DNA of 55,233 nucleotides from Gammaproteobacteria bacterium. GTDB taxonomy: Bacteria > Pseudomonadota > Gammaproteobacteria > Steroidobacterales > Foliamicaceae. The notes beneath the pieces were generated by a model. It worked only from the letters and a program-made list of their open reading frames with translations. It was not told the origin of the DNA and did not search any database. The stretch is taken from the NCBI GenBank assembly GCA_026708965.1, contig JAPOTY010000030.1, positions 1-55,233 of the forward strand, given 5' to 3'. Below, piece after piece: positions 25,862-34,743 of this stretch; position 1 is the stretch's first letter, and each line of letters opens with the position of its first letter. The translations under genes and the position numbers were made by a program.

Positions 25862-26156
25862 TGCCGTTTTCCGGCTCCGCTTCGCTCAGGCCGCAAGCGT
25901 TGCCGACCGGATCTTCCGCCGCTGATTCGCTTCGCAACGCCGCCCCTGGCAGAGCGTGCGCCAACGCTGATCGCCGGTTTCGAGCTCTTGGGGCTGCAGG
26001 CTTGCGATTGTGCATTTCTGTCACTATGCTTGCGAAGATTCAGGGAATTGGCGCCCGTCGTTACCTTTATGTTTTGGGTCGGCCGGCGCCGAAAGGAGTA
26101 AAACGGCTCGCCTTAATAGGGGCCAGGCAGACTCTTCACGAGGAGGCATTGAGGCA
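25862..26156. other. Intergenic region upstream of the TonB-dependent receptor
   Basis: No convincing gene or hairpin is seen in these 295 bases. AGGAGG at 26141-26146 probably serves the receptor start at 26157. The region presumably holds the receptor promoter, but I cannot point to a clear -35/-10 pair or a Fur-like operator. Confidence 0.4.
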
Positions 26157-28703
26157 ATGAAACGCACAATATTCGCGGCGGCGGCCGCTGTTATCGCCAG
26201 TCCATTCACGGCTTGGTCCGGCTTCGCGCAGGAGCAGGCCGCGATGGGGCTTGAGGAGATCGTCGTTACGGCCCGCAAGCGCGAGGAATCGCTTCAGGAG
26301 GTGCCGCTGTCCATTACGGCCTTCAGCGCCGAGGATATCTTCGAGAAGGATATGCTCAATCTGGAGGATGTGGGCCTTCAGACGCCGGGCTTCCAGTTCG
26401 TCAACCAAGGCAATCAGCAGCCAGGGCGCTACAACACCCAGTTGCAATTCCGCGGTCTCACCACGGCCCAGTTCTCGCCCAGCTTCGCCACCGGCGCGCT
26501 GTTTATCGACGGCGTGTATGTGCTCAACGGCGGCACCTCGCTCACGCTGATGGACCTTGAGCGCGTGGAGGTCATCAAAGGCCCGCAGGCGGCCTATTTC
26601 GGCCGCAACACCTTCGGCGGCGCCGTGAACCTGATTACCCGCGATCCCAGCGCCGAGGCGTGGAGCGGTTCGGTTCGTCTGCGCGCCACCGACCGCAGCA
26701 ACAACGAGTTCAACGCTTTCGTGGAGGGGCCTATCGTGCAGGATATGCTGTCGGCGAGCCTAGGCGGGCGCTTCTACGACAAGCAGGGCCACTACACGGC
26801 CTCCAGCGGCGACCGCACCGGCAGCGAGCAGTCGCAAACCTTGAGCGCGGTGGTGTTTTACGCGCCGAATGAAGCCTTCGATGTGAAACTGCGCTACTCG
26901 ATATCCGAGGATGACGACGGCGCGCCCACCCAAGCCTTTATTACCGGGCTGGCGAACGACAGCTGCACCGGCCAGCCGGCCACCAATCCGCTGGCCGCTT
27001 CGGGGCCGCGGAATTACGTCTGCGGCGAGGTGCCGTACAACGCCAATCCGGCGGGCGTCACGGGCGGCGCCTCGAAGCTGATTTCCTCCAATACCTTTAT
27101 CGACACCGCGGTCCCGTGGGACCGGAGCATGGTAGGCATGGGTTTATTGAACAAATCCTACCCGCCGCAGCTGGCAGGGCTGCCGGATATCGACCATATT
27201 GGCCTGAAGCGTGAAACGGAGCGTCTTAGCGTTATGGCTAATTATTCCGTGGCGAACCACGATGTCGGGTTCGTGTACGGCATGAACGAGCAGAAGGCCG
27301 TATGGATTCGTGATTTCGACCTCACCGACCGCCAGAACTGGTTCTCCCGCGATCCTCAGTCTCTGGAAGACGAGAGCTGGGAGATCCGCATCAGCAGCCC
27401 GCAGGATCAGCGGCTGCGTTATCTGGCGGGCTACAGCTACTACGAGCAGGAATTTTTCTCGGCGGGCACGGGCGGCGACGCGATCACCTTGTGCTTCAGG
27501 TTCAGCCCTGCGGGGATTGCGAATAATTTCCCCGGAGATTGCAACTCGTCGCTCACGTTTAACAACAGCCTCATCAATTCGGACATGTCCGAAGTGTCCG
27601 GCCTGTTCTTCTCGGTCGATTACGATATCACCGACTCCATCACCGCGATTATCGAGGGGCGCTGGGTGGAAGACCAGCTGACCAAAGGAGGTCCGCTCAC
27701 CAGTGACGGTTTGAGCAGCGGGGCCGATTCCTTCGAGGAAACCTTCGACGATTTCCTGCCGCGCGTGATCCTGCGCTGGACCCCCAGCGAATCGACCAAT
27801 TTGTACGCCAGCTACTCGGAAGGCTTGCTGGCCGGCGATTTCAATACTTTTTTCGCGCAGGCCCCTGCGTTCGAGAGGGAGCAGTACGTAAGCCAGGACC
27901 CCAATATCGCCGATCTCCTTCCGGCTGAGACGCTGGAGGCTGTCGAGCTGGGCTTGAAGCAGTCGCTGCTCGACGGGCGCGCCCAGATCAACGTGGCGCT
28001 TTACCGCCAGGAATGGATCAATATCAAGGGCCGCTCGTCGTTCACGATCCGGGAAACATGTAAGACGGTTGATCCCTCCAACTGCCCGGATGCGGCCTCC
28101 ATCGGCCTGCCCAAGACCGCGGATGACGGCATGGGCAACCGGGTGCCCTTCTTCAATTCGCGCAATATCCTGCTGCCGGGCGATGCGGAAATCCAGGGCT
28201 TGGAGATCGAGGTGTCGTTCCTGGCCAGCGAGAATCTGCTTTTGCAGGCCACGGCCAGCTTCATCGATTCGGAATACACGGATTACGAGTACAACTTCGT
28301 GGTTCCGCTGACCGGCTATTCGCAGATGCGCGGCAACAAGACGCCCCGCCAGGCGCGCAACACCTTCACCGCCTCGGCCACCTATTCGCTCACCGTGGCG
28401 GGCCAGGATGCCTATATCCGCGGCGATGCCTTCCATCAGGGAAGGGCCTACGTGGACGAGGGCAATCTCGCGTGGCTGTCGCCCTACACGGTGGCCAATC
28501 TTCGCGCGGGCGTGAGCATGGGGCAGTGGATGGCGGAAGTCTTCATCGATAACGTGCTCGACGAGGAGGCTTGGCAAACAGGCGCCCGCTGGACCGATTT
28601 CAGCCGCCCCACCCAGTTCGCCAGCCTTACCCGCACCCAAGGCATCGCCGTGTCGCCGCTGGACCGGCGCGAGTTCGGCCTGCGCTTGGAATACCGCTTC
28701 TAG
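26157..28703 (+). CDS. TonB-dependent outer-membrane receptor
   Basis: 848 residues. A signal peptide (MKRTIFAAAAAVIASPFTAW, cleavage near GFAQEQ) precedes a TonB box-like segment (LEEIVVTARKREESLQEVP) and the plug domain (GLQTPGFQFVNQGNQ, GVYVLNGGTSLTLMDLERVE, FGRNTFGGAVNLITRDP). The C-terminal barrel ends with the outer-membrane signature FGLRLEYRF. The VTARKREE style is typical of the large receptor family taking up plant- or polymer-derived substrates and siderophores; the ligand cannot be deduced. The start at 26157 has AGGAGG upstream. The outer-membrane protein at 28763 follows at 59 bases and may be co-expressed. Confidence 0.93.
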   Translation: MKRTIFAAAAAVIASPFTAWSGFAQEQAAMGLEEIVVTARKREESLQEVPLSITAFSAEDIFEKDMLNLEDVGLQTPGFQFVNQGNQQPGRYNTQLQFRGLTTAQFSPSFATGALFIDGVYVLNGGTSLTLMDLERVEVIKGPQAAYFGRNTFGGAVNLITRDPSAEAWSGSVRLRATDRSNNEFNAFVEGPIVQDMLSASLGGRFYDKQGHYTASSGDRTGSEQSQTLSAVVFYAPNEAFDVKLRYSISEDDDGAPTQAFITGLANDSCTGQPATNPLAASGPRNYVCGEVPYNANPAGVTGGASKLISSNTFIDTAVPWDRSMVGMGLLNKSYPPQLAGLPDIDHIGLKRETERLSVMANYSVANHDVGFVYGMNEQKAVWIRDFDLTDRQNWFSRDPQSLEDESWEIRISSPQDQRLRYLAGYSYYEQEFFSAGTGGDAITLCFRFSPAGIANNFPGDCNSSLTFNNSLINSDMSEVSGLFFSVDYDITDSITAIIEGRWVEDQLTKGGPLTSDGLSSGADSFEETFDDFLPRVILRWTPSESTNLYASYSEGLLAGDFNTFFAQAPAFEREQYVSQDPNIADLLPAETLEAVELGLKQSLLDGRAQINVALYRQEWINIKGRSSFTIRETCKTVDPSNCPDAASIGLPKTADDGMGNRVPFFNSRNILLPGDAEIQGLEIEVSFLASENLLLQATASFIDSEYTDYEYNFVVPLTGYSQMRGNKTPRQARNTFTASATYSLTVAGQDAYIRGDAFHQGRAYVDEGNLAWLSPYTVANLRAGVSMGQWMAEVFIDNVLDEEAWQTGARWTDFSRPTQFASLTRTQGIAVSPLDRREFGLRLEYRF

Positions 28704-28762
28704 CCGCCGGAATTTTTAGCGCGCGCCTGCCGTGTCACTCCTGCGGCATTCACGACCGCATC

Positions 28763-29743
28763 ATGAACAACGCTTTGTTTCCAGCCAAGACGATTGCGAC
28801 TCGGCGCATTGGCCCCCGGCGGCCCCGGGGCGCGCATATAGCCGTGCTGCTCGCGGTCTTGGGATCAACGCTGTTGCCTGCGCAAGGACAGGCCGGGCCG
28901 CTTTACGCGAGCGTTTCGCTGGGCGGCAACGCCACCGGCGATGTCACGCTGCGCAGCCGCAGCAACGATCGCGCCAGCATCTGCGACCAGTACATCAATC
29001 CGCGGGCGTTGTCGGTGCCCGGCTGCGCCGCGCCCGGCCGCGGCGCGGGGGACGGATGGGCCGCGCCGTTCGATAGCGGCCGGGGGTTTTCCGCCGAAGC
29101 GGAACTAGGGTACCGCTTTTCGCCGCGGTTTCGGATTGCCCTTGTTTACGGCTACCGCTCCACGCCATTCGATCAAACTGTGTCCTCCACCGATGCTTCG
29201 GGCGTGGACTTCGATAAGATCGGCAACGAGCTATCGACGGGCGAGGAGTCCCTGGGAACCGCGAGTTCCCACGAACTGTTCGCCGTCGCTTATCGCGACT
29301 GGCCCAACCGCAGCCGATGGACGCCTTTCGCGGGGGCGGGAGCGGGCTTCGCGAAGGCGCGCAAGGATTTCTCGTGGCTCTGGGCCCGGAGCGCCAACCC
29401 GGAGGATATTCTGACCGGGCGCGACCAGCCCAATGCGGAGGAGATTCTCGGCAATCTCGCCGGAACGGTCAGCACGGGCCGCTCGGCGCTTAAGGACACA
29501 ACGGCCGGGTTCCTCGTGCTCGCGGGCGCCTCGCGTCCCCTTACGGACACGGTTTCGCTGGCGATCAAGGCCCAGTGGAGCCGTTTCGCCGCGTTTGATT
29601 CCGGGGCCTATGGAGGCGGCGTGCTGCGCAGCCATGCGCCGAACCTGCGCTTGGACGGCAGCGAGCCGGTATCCACCTGGACAAGGACCGACGATACGGA
29701 TCGGTACTCCATCATGCTAACGATGCGCTTCGCCATGCCGTAA
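28763..29743 (+). CDS. Outer-membrane beta-barrel protein, function unknown
   Basis: 326 residues. A long basic leader (RRIGPRRPRGAH) and a hydrophobic stretch (IAVLLAVLGSTLLPAQGQAG) form a signal peptide. The mature part alternates polar and hydrophobic residues in strands (FSAEAELGYRFSPRFRIALV, HELFAVAYRDW, RWTPFAGAGAGFAKA) and ends RYSIMLTMRFAMP, an outer-membrane barrel type of C-terminus. This matches the OmpW/opacity-like 8-strand barrels in general design. It directly follows the TonB-dependent receptor, which suggests a linked envelope role. Confidence 0.7.
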   Translation: MNNALFPAKTIATRRIGPRRPRGAHIAVLLAVLGSTLLPAQGQAGPLYASVSLGGNATGDVTLRSRSNDRASICDQYINPRALSVPGCAAPGRGAGDGWAAPFDSGRGFSAEAELGYRFSPRFRIALVYGYRSTPFDQTVSSTDASGVDFDKIGNELSTGEESLGTASSHELFAVAYRDWPNRSRWTPFAGAGAGFAKARKDFSWLWARSANPEDILTGRDQPNAEEILGNLAGTVSTGRSALKDTTAGFLVLAGASRPLTDTVSLAIKAQWSRFAAFDSGAYGGGVLRSHAPNLRLDGSEPVSTWTRTDDTDRYSIMLTMRFAMP

Positions 29744-29946
29744 GGCCGGCCGGCATTTATTCCCTATGCTTTCGCTCGGTCGATGGTGGTTGCAGCAATC
29801 GTCGCCCATGGCATGAAATTTTGAGTTATCATAGCTTTATTCCACTGATGCGGATTCTAGCGCCGACAGCATTCCCTTGTCCGACGCGCCCCGCGCCCGT
29901 GGATGTAACGATTCCTCACCACCTGACAAATGGCTCGGAGAAACCC

Positions 29947-30664
29947 ATGAAACGACTAGTCACCCCCCCCCCCCTTTGCTAAATTAGCTGCCCTCCTGCT
30001 GCTTGCGGTAATGGCCACGCCAGCAATGGCACAAGAACTTGGATCGCGTGTCTGCAAGCCTGAAGCTGGAGACAACCGGGTCACGCGATGGACGGAGATT
30101 CGCGCGGGAAGCCTGCAAACGCAACTCAGTCGGGGAATCATGGGGACTGCCGCTCCCACTCATAACAGCGTTTTTCTTCGAGTAAATCTCAACAAAAGTG
30201 AATTGGATGAGTCGGGCTACAGCACTCCGCTTCCCACCGATCCGAAACAGATCGGCATCGCTGTCATGGGCAATGACGCCAAGGCGGGAGCCCGCGTGTG
30301 GGGTCGGATAGTCGGCATAGTCCCGGAATCTGGCGATGATCTAACGGGAAATTTCACATTTCGCGGCCTCGAGCCCAATGCCCACTATGTCGCCGTGCTG
30401 TACAGCCCTTATTCTGTTGGAGGCAATCTCGACCCCTTCTTTCGTTTATGCTTCCGAACGGCGCGCGATCCGGCCAATCCCTACGGAGGCTCCGGGACCG
30501 GCTGCTTCGCGCCATACACTCCAACCGTTGGCGGAGAACGGCAGCCAGCCCCACGGTCGCAAAGCGCATACCAAACGTGCGTCCAAGCGCGAAACGCCTG
30601 CAACGCTGCGTCAAACACGACTTGGGAAACAGCAGGCAACCGCTGCATCCCTGCCAGCAACTAA
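29947..30664 (+). CDS. Secreted FN3-like protein, out of frame at a C12 tract (phase-OFF form)
   Basis: Translation from the ATG at 29947 (GGAG six bases upstream) runs MKRLVTPPPLC and stops at 29980-29982. With one C fewer in the 12-C tract (29963-29974) the frame continues as MKRLVTPPPFAKLAALLL into a complete signal peptide ending ATPAMA before QELGS, and then into an open frame to 30664, 238 residues in all. The mature part is a beta-rich domain with a fibronectin-III-like turn (FTFRGLEPNAHYVAVLY) and six cysteines. An internal ATG at 30011 lies within the signal peptide and would not give export. The gene is more AT-rich than its neighbours, which fits transfer. A homopolymer sequencing error is the main alternative. 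Confidence 0.7.
29963..29974 (+). repeat. Poly-C tract (12 C), candidate phase-variation switch
   Basis: Twelve consecutive cytosines lie six codons into the reading frame at 29947. In-frame lengths would be 11 or 14; the present 12 places a stop at 29980. Long mononucleotide tracts within the first codons of surface or secreted protein genes are the standard form of slipped-strand phase variation. Confidence 0.9.
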
Positions 30665-30733
30665 CCAAACGGAACGAACACGCCGCACCGCGAGGGTGTC
30701 GGGGTTGATGCAATCGCCCTGACGCGGGGAAAT

Positions 30734-30758
30734 CGAAGAGGGGCGGCAAGCCCCTTCG
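30734..30758 (+). terminator. Possible hairpin downstream of the FN3-like gene
   Basis: GGGGC (30740-30744) pairs with GCCCC (30750-30754), flanked by CGAA and TTCG with a two-base bulge. It lies 70 bases after the stop at 30664 and before tRNA-Ala. There is no T-tract, so an intrinsic terminator role is weakly supported. The rest of 30665-30851 shows no gene. Confidence 0.3.
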
Positions 30759-30851
30759 CGGGTATCGGGCAGCGCCTGATGCAGGTTGTCAGGATGCGCC
30801 GCCTGAATGCGCTGCGCCGCGTAGCCGCCGTCGCAATCGAGGGTAGGATGA

Positions 30852-30927
<76 letters not shown>

Positions 30928-31017
30928 ATGGCGGCTGCGGCCAGGAAAGTGGCCGGCAGCGAAACACAATTTTAGCCTGTTGAGGGACCCGTGTCGGTCC
31001 GGATGGGCAATTCCGAG

Positions 31018-31046
31018 TTGAAGGAAATTGAATCTCATTCTATAGT
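31018..31046 (+). promoter_or_regulatory. Candidate sigma-70 promoter for phd
   Basis: TTGAAG (31018-31023) and TATAGT (31041-31046) are separated by 17 bases. They lie 31 bases before the antitoxin ATG, which has GGGAG (31065-31069) as ribosome-binding site. The AT-rich sequence between -10 and start could hold the operator through which Phd-type antitoxins repress themselves. Confidence 0.55.
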
Positions 31047-31076
31047 TTAACTTGGTCAGACTATGGGAGTGCTTCA

Positions 31077-31322
31077 ATGGAATCGATGATTACGCTCAGC
31101 GATGCCAAGGCCCGCCTTTCGGAAATCGTCAAGAAGGCGGTCGACGGCCAAGAATTCGTTGTCACGCGGATGGGCGAACCGGCGGTCAGGATTAGCCGTT
31201 ACGAGCCTCGCGGCGGTGTTCCCGAACTGGGCGATCTCAAGGATCAGATACGCATCGCTGATGATTTTGACTCCTGGCCCCCCGAACTGGAGGTGATGCT
31301 GGGCATCGCGGAGCCGAAGTGA
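31077..31322 (+). CDS. Phd/YefM-family antitoxin
   Basis: 81 residues. The N-terminal DNA-binding half (MITLSDAKARLSEIVKKAVDGQEFVVTRMGEPAVRISRY) is a good match to the Phd/YefM fold. The C-terminal part (WPPELEVMLGI) would wrap around the toxin. It overlaps the PIN gene by GTGA, the normal antitoxin-toxin arrangement. Because the toxin is truncated, this may be a relict antitoxin or one that buffers other toxins. Confidence 0.85.
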   Translation: MESMITLSDAKARLSEIVKKAVDGQEFVVTRMGEPAVRISRYEPRGGVPELGDLKDQIRIADDFDSWPPELEVMLGIAEPK

Positions 31323-31531
31323 GATATTTGCTCGACACCCATATATTGCTCTGGGCCCGGTCGGCGCCTGAAAGGCTGTCGGAGGATATGCTGGCAATTC
31401 TGAAATCGGCTGATAACGACTTTTTCGTAAGCGTAGTGACGCTTTGGGAGTGCGCGTTTCCCATCGCAAGAACGCATACCGAACTTAGGCGAAAATTTCC
31501 CTTGGCGGGATTAGCGGTCGAGGCCGCCTAG
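31319..31531 (+). pseudogene. Truncated PIN-domain (VapC-type) toxin
   Basis: 70 residues against about 125-130 for an intact PIN toxin. The first half is present: LLDTHILLW with catalytic Asp6, then VSVVTLWECA with Glu44. The frame stops at 31529-31531 after KFPLAGLAVEAA, so the second half with the remaining catalytic Asp residues is lost. The break coincides with the 3' end of the convergent aldehyde dehydrogenase (stop at 31511), with 21 bases of overlap, as if a rearrangement joined the two. The product should be inactive as a nuclease. Confidence 0.75.
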
Positions 31532-32989
31532 GCAGAGGTATTTGATATCCATGAAGTCGTCCATGCCGTAGCGGGAGCCTTCGCGGCCCCAGCCGCTGGC
31601 CTTGATGCCGCCGAACGGCGCCATTTCGCTGGAAATGATGCCTTCGTTCATGCCCACCATCCCGTATTCCAGCGCCTCGGCCGCCCGCCAGACGCGGCCG
31701 ATATCGCGGCTATAGACGTAGGCGCATAATCCGGCGTCGGTGTCATTGGCCAGCGCGATGGCTTCGGCCTCGTCGCTGAAGCGCGTCAGTGCCGCGACCG
31801 GCCCGAAGATCTCGTTGCGGAACACCGGCATTTCAGGTGTCACATCGCGCAGGATCGTATGCGGATAGAAGCACTCGCCGAGACCGGAGGGCTTGCCGCC
31901 TATCAGGCATTCCGCGCCGGCGGCGACGGATGCATCGACCAGGCCGGATACCTTTTCGACCGCTTCGGTATTGATCAGCGGGCCTTGGGTCACGCCTTCG
32001 TCCGCTCCGTTGCCGAGCGCCAGCTTGCCGGTGGCGGCCACCAGGCGCTCGCAGAACTCGTCGTGGATGCTGTCCTGCACCAGGAAGCGGTTGGCGCAAA
32101 CGCAGGTCTGGCCGCTGTTGCGGTATTTCGAGAGCAGGGCGCCGGCGATGGCATCGTCCAGATCGGCATCGTCGAACACGATGAACGGCGCGTTGCCGCC
32201 CAGTTCCATGGTGGTGCGCTTGAGCGTGGGGGCGCATTGCGCCTCCAGCAGCCTGCCCACTTCGGTGCTGCCGGTGAAGCTGACTTTGCGCACCAGCGGG
32301 CTGCCGGTCAACTCCGGGCCAATTTGCTCCGGCGCGCCTACCACCACGTTGAAGCAGCCCGCCGGAAAGCCCGCCCGGTCGGCCAGTTCCGCCATTGCCA
32401 GCGCCGACAGCGGCGTGTCCTCGGCCGGCTTGACGACCACGGTGCAGCCGGCGGCCAGCGCCGGCGCGACCTTGCGCGCGATCATCGCGTTGGGAAGATT
32501 CCACGGCGTGATGGCCGCCACCACGCCCACCGGCTGGCGGATGCAAACGGCCCGCGTATGCGGGGTCGCGCCCGGGAACACGTCGCCGTCGGCGCGCTTG
32601 GCTTGTTCGGCGAACCACTCGATGAACGAGGCGCCGTATTGGATTTCGCCGCGCGACTCGAGCAGCGTCTTGCCTTGCTCGGCGGTCATCAGCGCCGCAA
32701 GGTCCTCGGCCGCCTCGATCGTCAGTTCGTGCCAGCGCCGGAGAATGCCGGCGCGTTCCTTCACCGTGGTTCGGCGCCATTCCTTAAAAGCGCGATGGGC
32801 GGCCTCGATGGCGCGCCGCGTATCGGCCGCGCTGGCTGTGCGGATCTCCGCGATCGTGGCGCCTGTGGCGGGATTGCTCACACGAAGAGGCTCGCGTGCT
32901 TCGCCGGCCTCCCAAGCGCCGTCCACGTACGACATGTTTCTCAGCAGGCGCTGATCTTCAAGTGAGGGAATCCGGGATTTTCTTTGCAT
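31511..32989 (-). CDS. gabD: NAD(P)-dependent succinate-semialdehyde dehydrogenase family enzyme
   Basis: 492 residues of the aldehyde dehydrogenase superfamily, which oxidise aldehydes to acids in the cytoplasm. Visible are VAAITPWNLPNAMIARK, VKPAEDTPLSALA, FTGSTEVG, the general-base Glu in MELGGNAPFIVF and the catalytic Cys in GQTCVCANRF. GQTCVCANR and SEMAPFGGIKASGWGREGS are characteristic of the GabD (succinate semialdehyde) branch; the substrate is inferred from this. The ATG at 32989 is chosen because family members start 10-25 residues before YVDGAW. It is divergent from the sulfite dehydrogenase-like gene, with only 79 bases between starts. Confidence 0.88.
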   Translation of the reverse strand: MQRKSRIPSLEDQRLLRNMSYVDGAWEAGEAREPLRVSNPATGATIAEIRTASAADTRRAIEAAHRAFKEWRRTTVKERAGILRRWHELTIEAAEDLAALMTAEQGKTLLESRGEIQYGASFIEWFAEQAKRADGDVFPGATPHTRAVCIRQPVGVVAAITPWNLPNAMIARKVAPALAAGCTVVVKPAEDTPLSALAMAELADRAGFPAGCFNVVVGAPEQIGPELTGSPLVRKVSFTGSTEVGRLLEAQCAPTLKRTTMELGGNAPFIVFDDADLDDAIAGALLSKYRNSGQTCVCANRFLVQDSIHDEFCERLVAATGKLALGNGADEGVTQGPLINTEAVEKVSGLVDASVAAGAECLIGGKPSGLGECFYPHTILRDVTPEMPVFRNEIFGPVAALTRFSDEAEAIALANDTDAGLCAYVYSRDIGRVWRAAEALEYGMVGMNEGIISSEMAPFGGIKASGWGREGSRYGMDDFMDIKYLCLGGLDR

Positions 32990-33068
32990 GATGGGTCCAT
33001 CCGTGCCAATGAGGTTTTGGCGCCGTTCGGATTTTACGGGCCGCCGTATTCTAGAATACGGCCTCACG

Positions 33069-34280
33069 ATGAACTTCACGCAGCGACGTCGATTTCTGAA
33101 AGGGGCGGGAATGGCCGCTGCCGGCGCAGTGGCGGGCGGCGCCCTTCCTTTTGGTCGCTGGTCGCGGCACGGCTTTATTTCCGAGGCCTCCGCCCAGCCG
33201 CTGCCGTTGGAGGACAAGGAAGGCCTCGTGGTGCTGGGCGATCGGCCCCTGACCGCCGAGACTCCCGCGCACCTGCTTGACGACGAGGTCACGCCGGTGG
33301 CGCGGCATTTCATCCGCAACAACGGCATCGTGCCGGCGGACATGAGCCCCGATTCCTGGACGCTCACGATTGACGGGCTGGTGGAACGCCCCATGACGCT
33401 CAGTATTGAAGAGTTGCGCCAGCGGTTCGAGGTTGTGAGCCACCGGCTGGTCATCGAATGCGGCGGCAATGGCCGGGCGGGATTCGACCCTCCGGCGAGG
33501 GGCAACCAATGGACCTATGGCGCAGTAGGCTGCTCCGAATGGACCGGCGTTCGCCTGGCCGATGTGCTGGAGGCCGCCGGCGTGAAGGAGACGGCGATCT
33601 ACACGGCCCATGAGGGCGCCGACCTGCATCTGTCGGGCACGCCTGGCAAATTGCCGATTTCGCGCGGCGTTCCGCTGCGCAAGGCCATGGATCCTTACAA
33701 CCTGATCGCCTTCGAAATGAACGGCGGCCCGCTCCATCCCATGAACGGGGCGCCGCTGCGCTTGGTGATTCCCGGCTGGCCGGGCTCCTGTTCGCAAAAA
33801 TGGCTAACGCGCATTCGGCTGCGCGATATGGTCCACGACGGCCCCAAGATGACGGGTTCCTCCTACCGCGTTCCGCCCCATCCGGTCGCGCCCGGCGAAT
33901 TTGTTGCGGAAGAGGATATGCGGATCATCCATGCGATGCCGGTCAAGTCGCTGATCACGAGACCGCGGGCCGGGCTTTCGATCGATTCGCGCGAGCTTGA
34001 GGTGGCGGGGCATGCCTGGGCCGGCGATACGGAGGTGGTCCGGGTGGACGTGTCCGCCGATTACGGCGCTACCTGGCAGGCGGCCGAACTCGCGCCGCCG
34101 CGCAATCCGCACGCTTGGCAGCGGTTCTCCGCAAACGTGCGGTTTTCCGCGCCGGGCTATTACCAGGTCTGGGCGCGCGCCACCGATAGCAACGGCATCA
34201 GCCAGCCTTTCACGCCGCCTTGGAATCCCAAGGGCTATCTGAACAACGCATTGCACCAGGTTTCGGTGCGTGTCGGCTAG
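33069..34280 (+). CDS. Tat-exported molybdopterin sulfite dehydrogenase-like enzyme (SorA/SoxC type)
   Basis: 403 residues. The N-terminus holds a twin-arginine signal (TQRRRFLKGAG) and a hydrophobic stretch to ASAQP. The sulfite-oxidase molybdopterin domain follows, with Cys131 of VIECGGNGRAGF as the expected Mo ligand and GCSEWTGVRLADVLEAAGV downstream. A C-terminal dimerisation domain ends HAWQRFSANVRFSAPGYYQV. The enzyme should oxidise sulfite or a related sulfur species in the periplasm and pass electrons to the c-type cytochrome encoded by the next, overlapping gene. SoxC versus SorA cannot be settled by eye; no other sox genes are nearby. Confidence 0.85.
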   Translation: MNFTQRRRFLKGAGMAAAGAVAGGALPFGRWSRHGFISEASAQPLPLEDKEGLVVLGDRPLTAETPAHLLDDEVTPVARHFIRNNGIVPADMSPDSWTLTIDGLVERPMTLSIEELRQRFEVVSHRLVIECGGNGRAGFDPPARGNQWTYGAVGCSEWTGVRLADVLEAAGVKETAIYTAHEGADLHLSGTPGKLPISRGVPLRKAMDPYNLIAFEMNGGPLHPMNGAPLRLVIPGWPGSCSQKWLTRIRLRDMVHDGPKMTGSSYRVPPHPVAPGEFVAEEDMRIIHAMPVKSLITRPRAGLSIDSRELEVAGHAWAGDTEVVRVDVSADYGATWQAAELAPPRNPHAWQRFSANVRFSAPGYYQVWARATDSNGISQPFTPPWNPKGYLNNALHQVSVRVG

Positions 34281-34647
34281 CCCGCCTATTGCGCCGCGTC
34301 ATCTGGCGGGAGGCGTCCTTCCGGCTGCTGCCGTTGCCGCGCTCTTTGGGATCATGGCCTGGGCCGGCGGCGAGTTGGAGACCGACCCGGAAAGCGAACA
34401 GGAGCAGGCCCTGTTTCGCGGCATGCCGGATGGCGAGGGCCGGCTGGAGGTGTTCGGTTTTTGCGGGTCCTGCCATTCCATCGACTTGGTGCTGCAGCAG
34501 GGCTTGCCGCGCGCCGTATGGGAGCAGGTGCTCGCGGAGATGGTGCGGGACCAGGCAATGGCGCCGCTGCAAGCGGATATCCGCGTGAAGGTGCTGGACT
34601 ACCTTGCGGAGCACTACGGCCCCGACCGCAAGGCCCGCGCGCAGTAG
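34270..34647 (+). CDS. Membrane-anchored c-type cytochrome, partner of the sulfite dehydrogenase
   Basis: 125 residues with one hydrophobic N-terminal segment (GVLPAAAVAALFGIMAWAGG) that acts as export signal or anchor. One heme-binding motif is present, CGSCH (Cys65, Cys68, His69). The remainder is mostly helical (WEQVLAEMVRDQAM, KVLDYLAEHYGP). The GTG start at 34270 overlaps the preceding gene by 11 bases, so the two are coupled; it most likely takes electrons from that enzyme. Confidence 0.8.
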   Translation: MSASPPIAPRHLAGGVLPAAAVAALFGIMAWAGGELETDPESEQEQALFRGMPDGEGRLEVFGFCGSCHSIDLVLQQGLPRAVWEQVLAEMVRDQAMAPLQADIRVKVLDYLAEHYGPDRKARAQ

Positions 34648-34743
34648 CCCGGAAGCGAGCGAGTCCTAGGGGCCAAGCTCCGCCTTTGCGGACAGCGGAT
34701 GGCGCGAGGAGCACGCCCCCGCAGCCTCTCGGACCTGTTCGGA

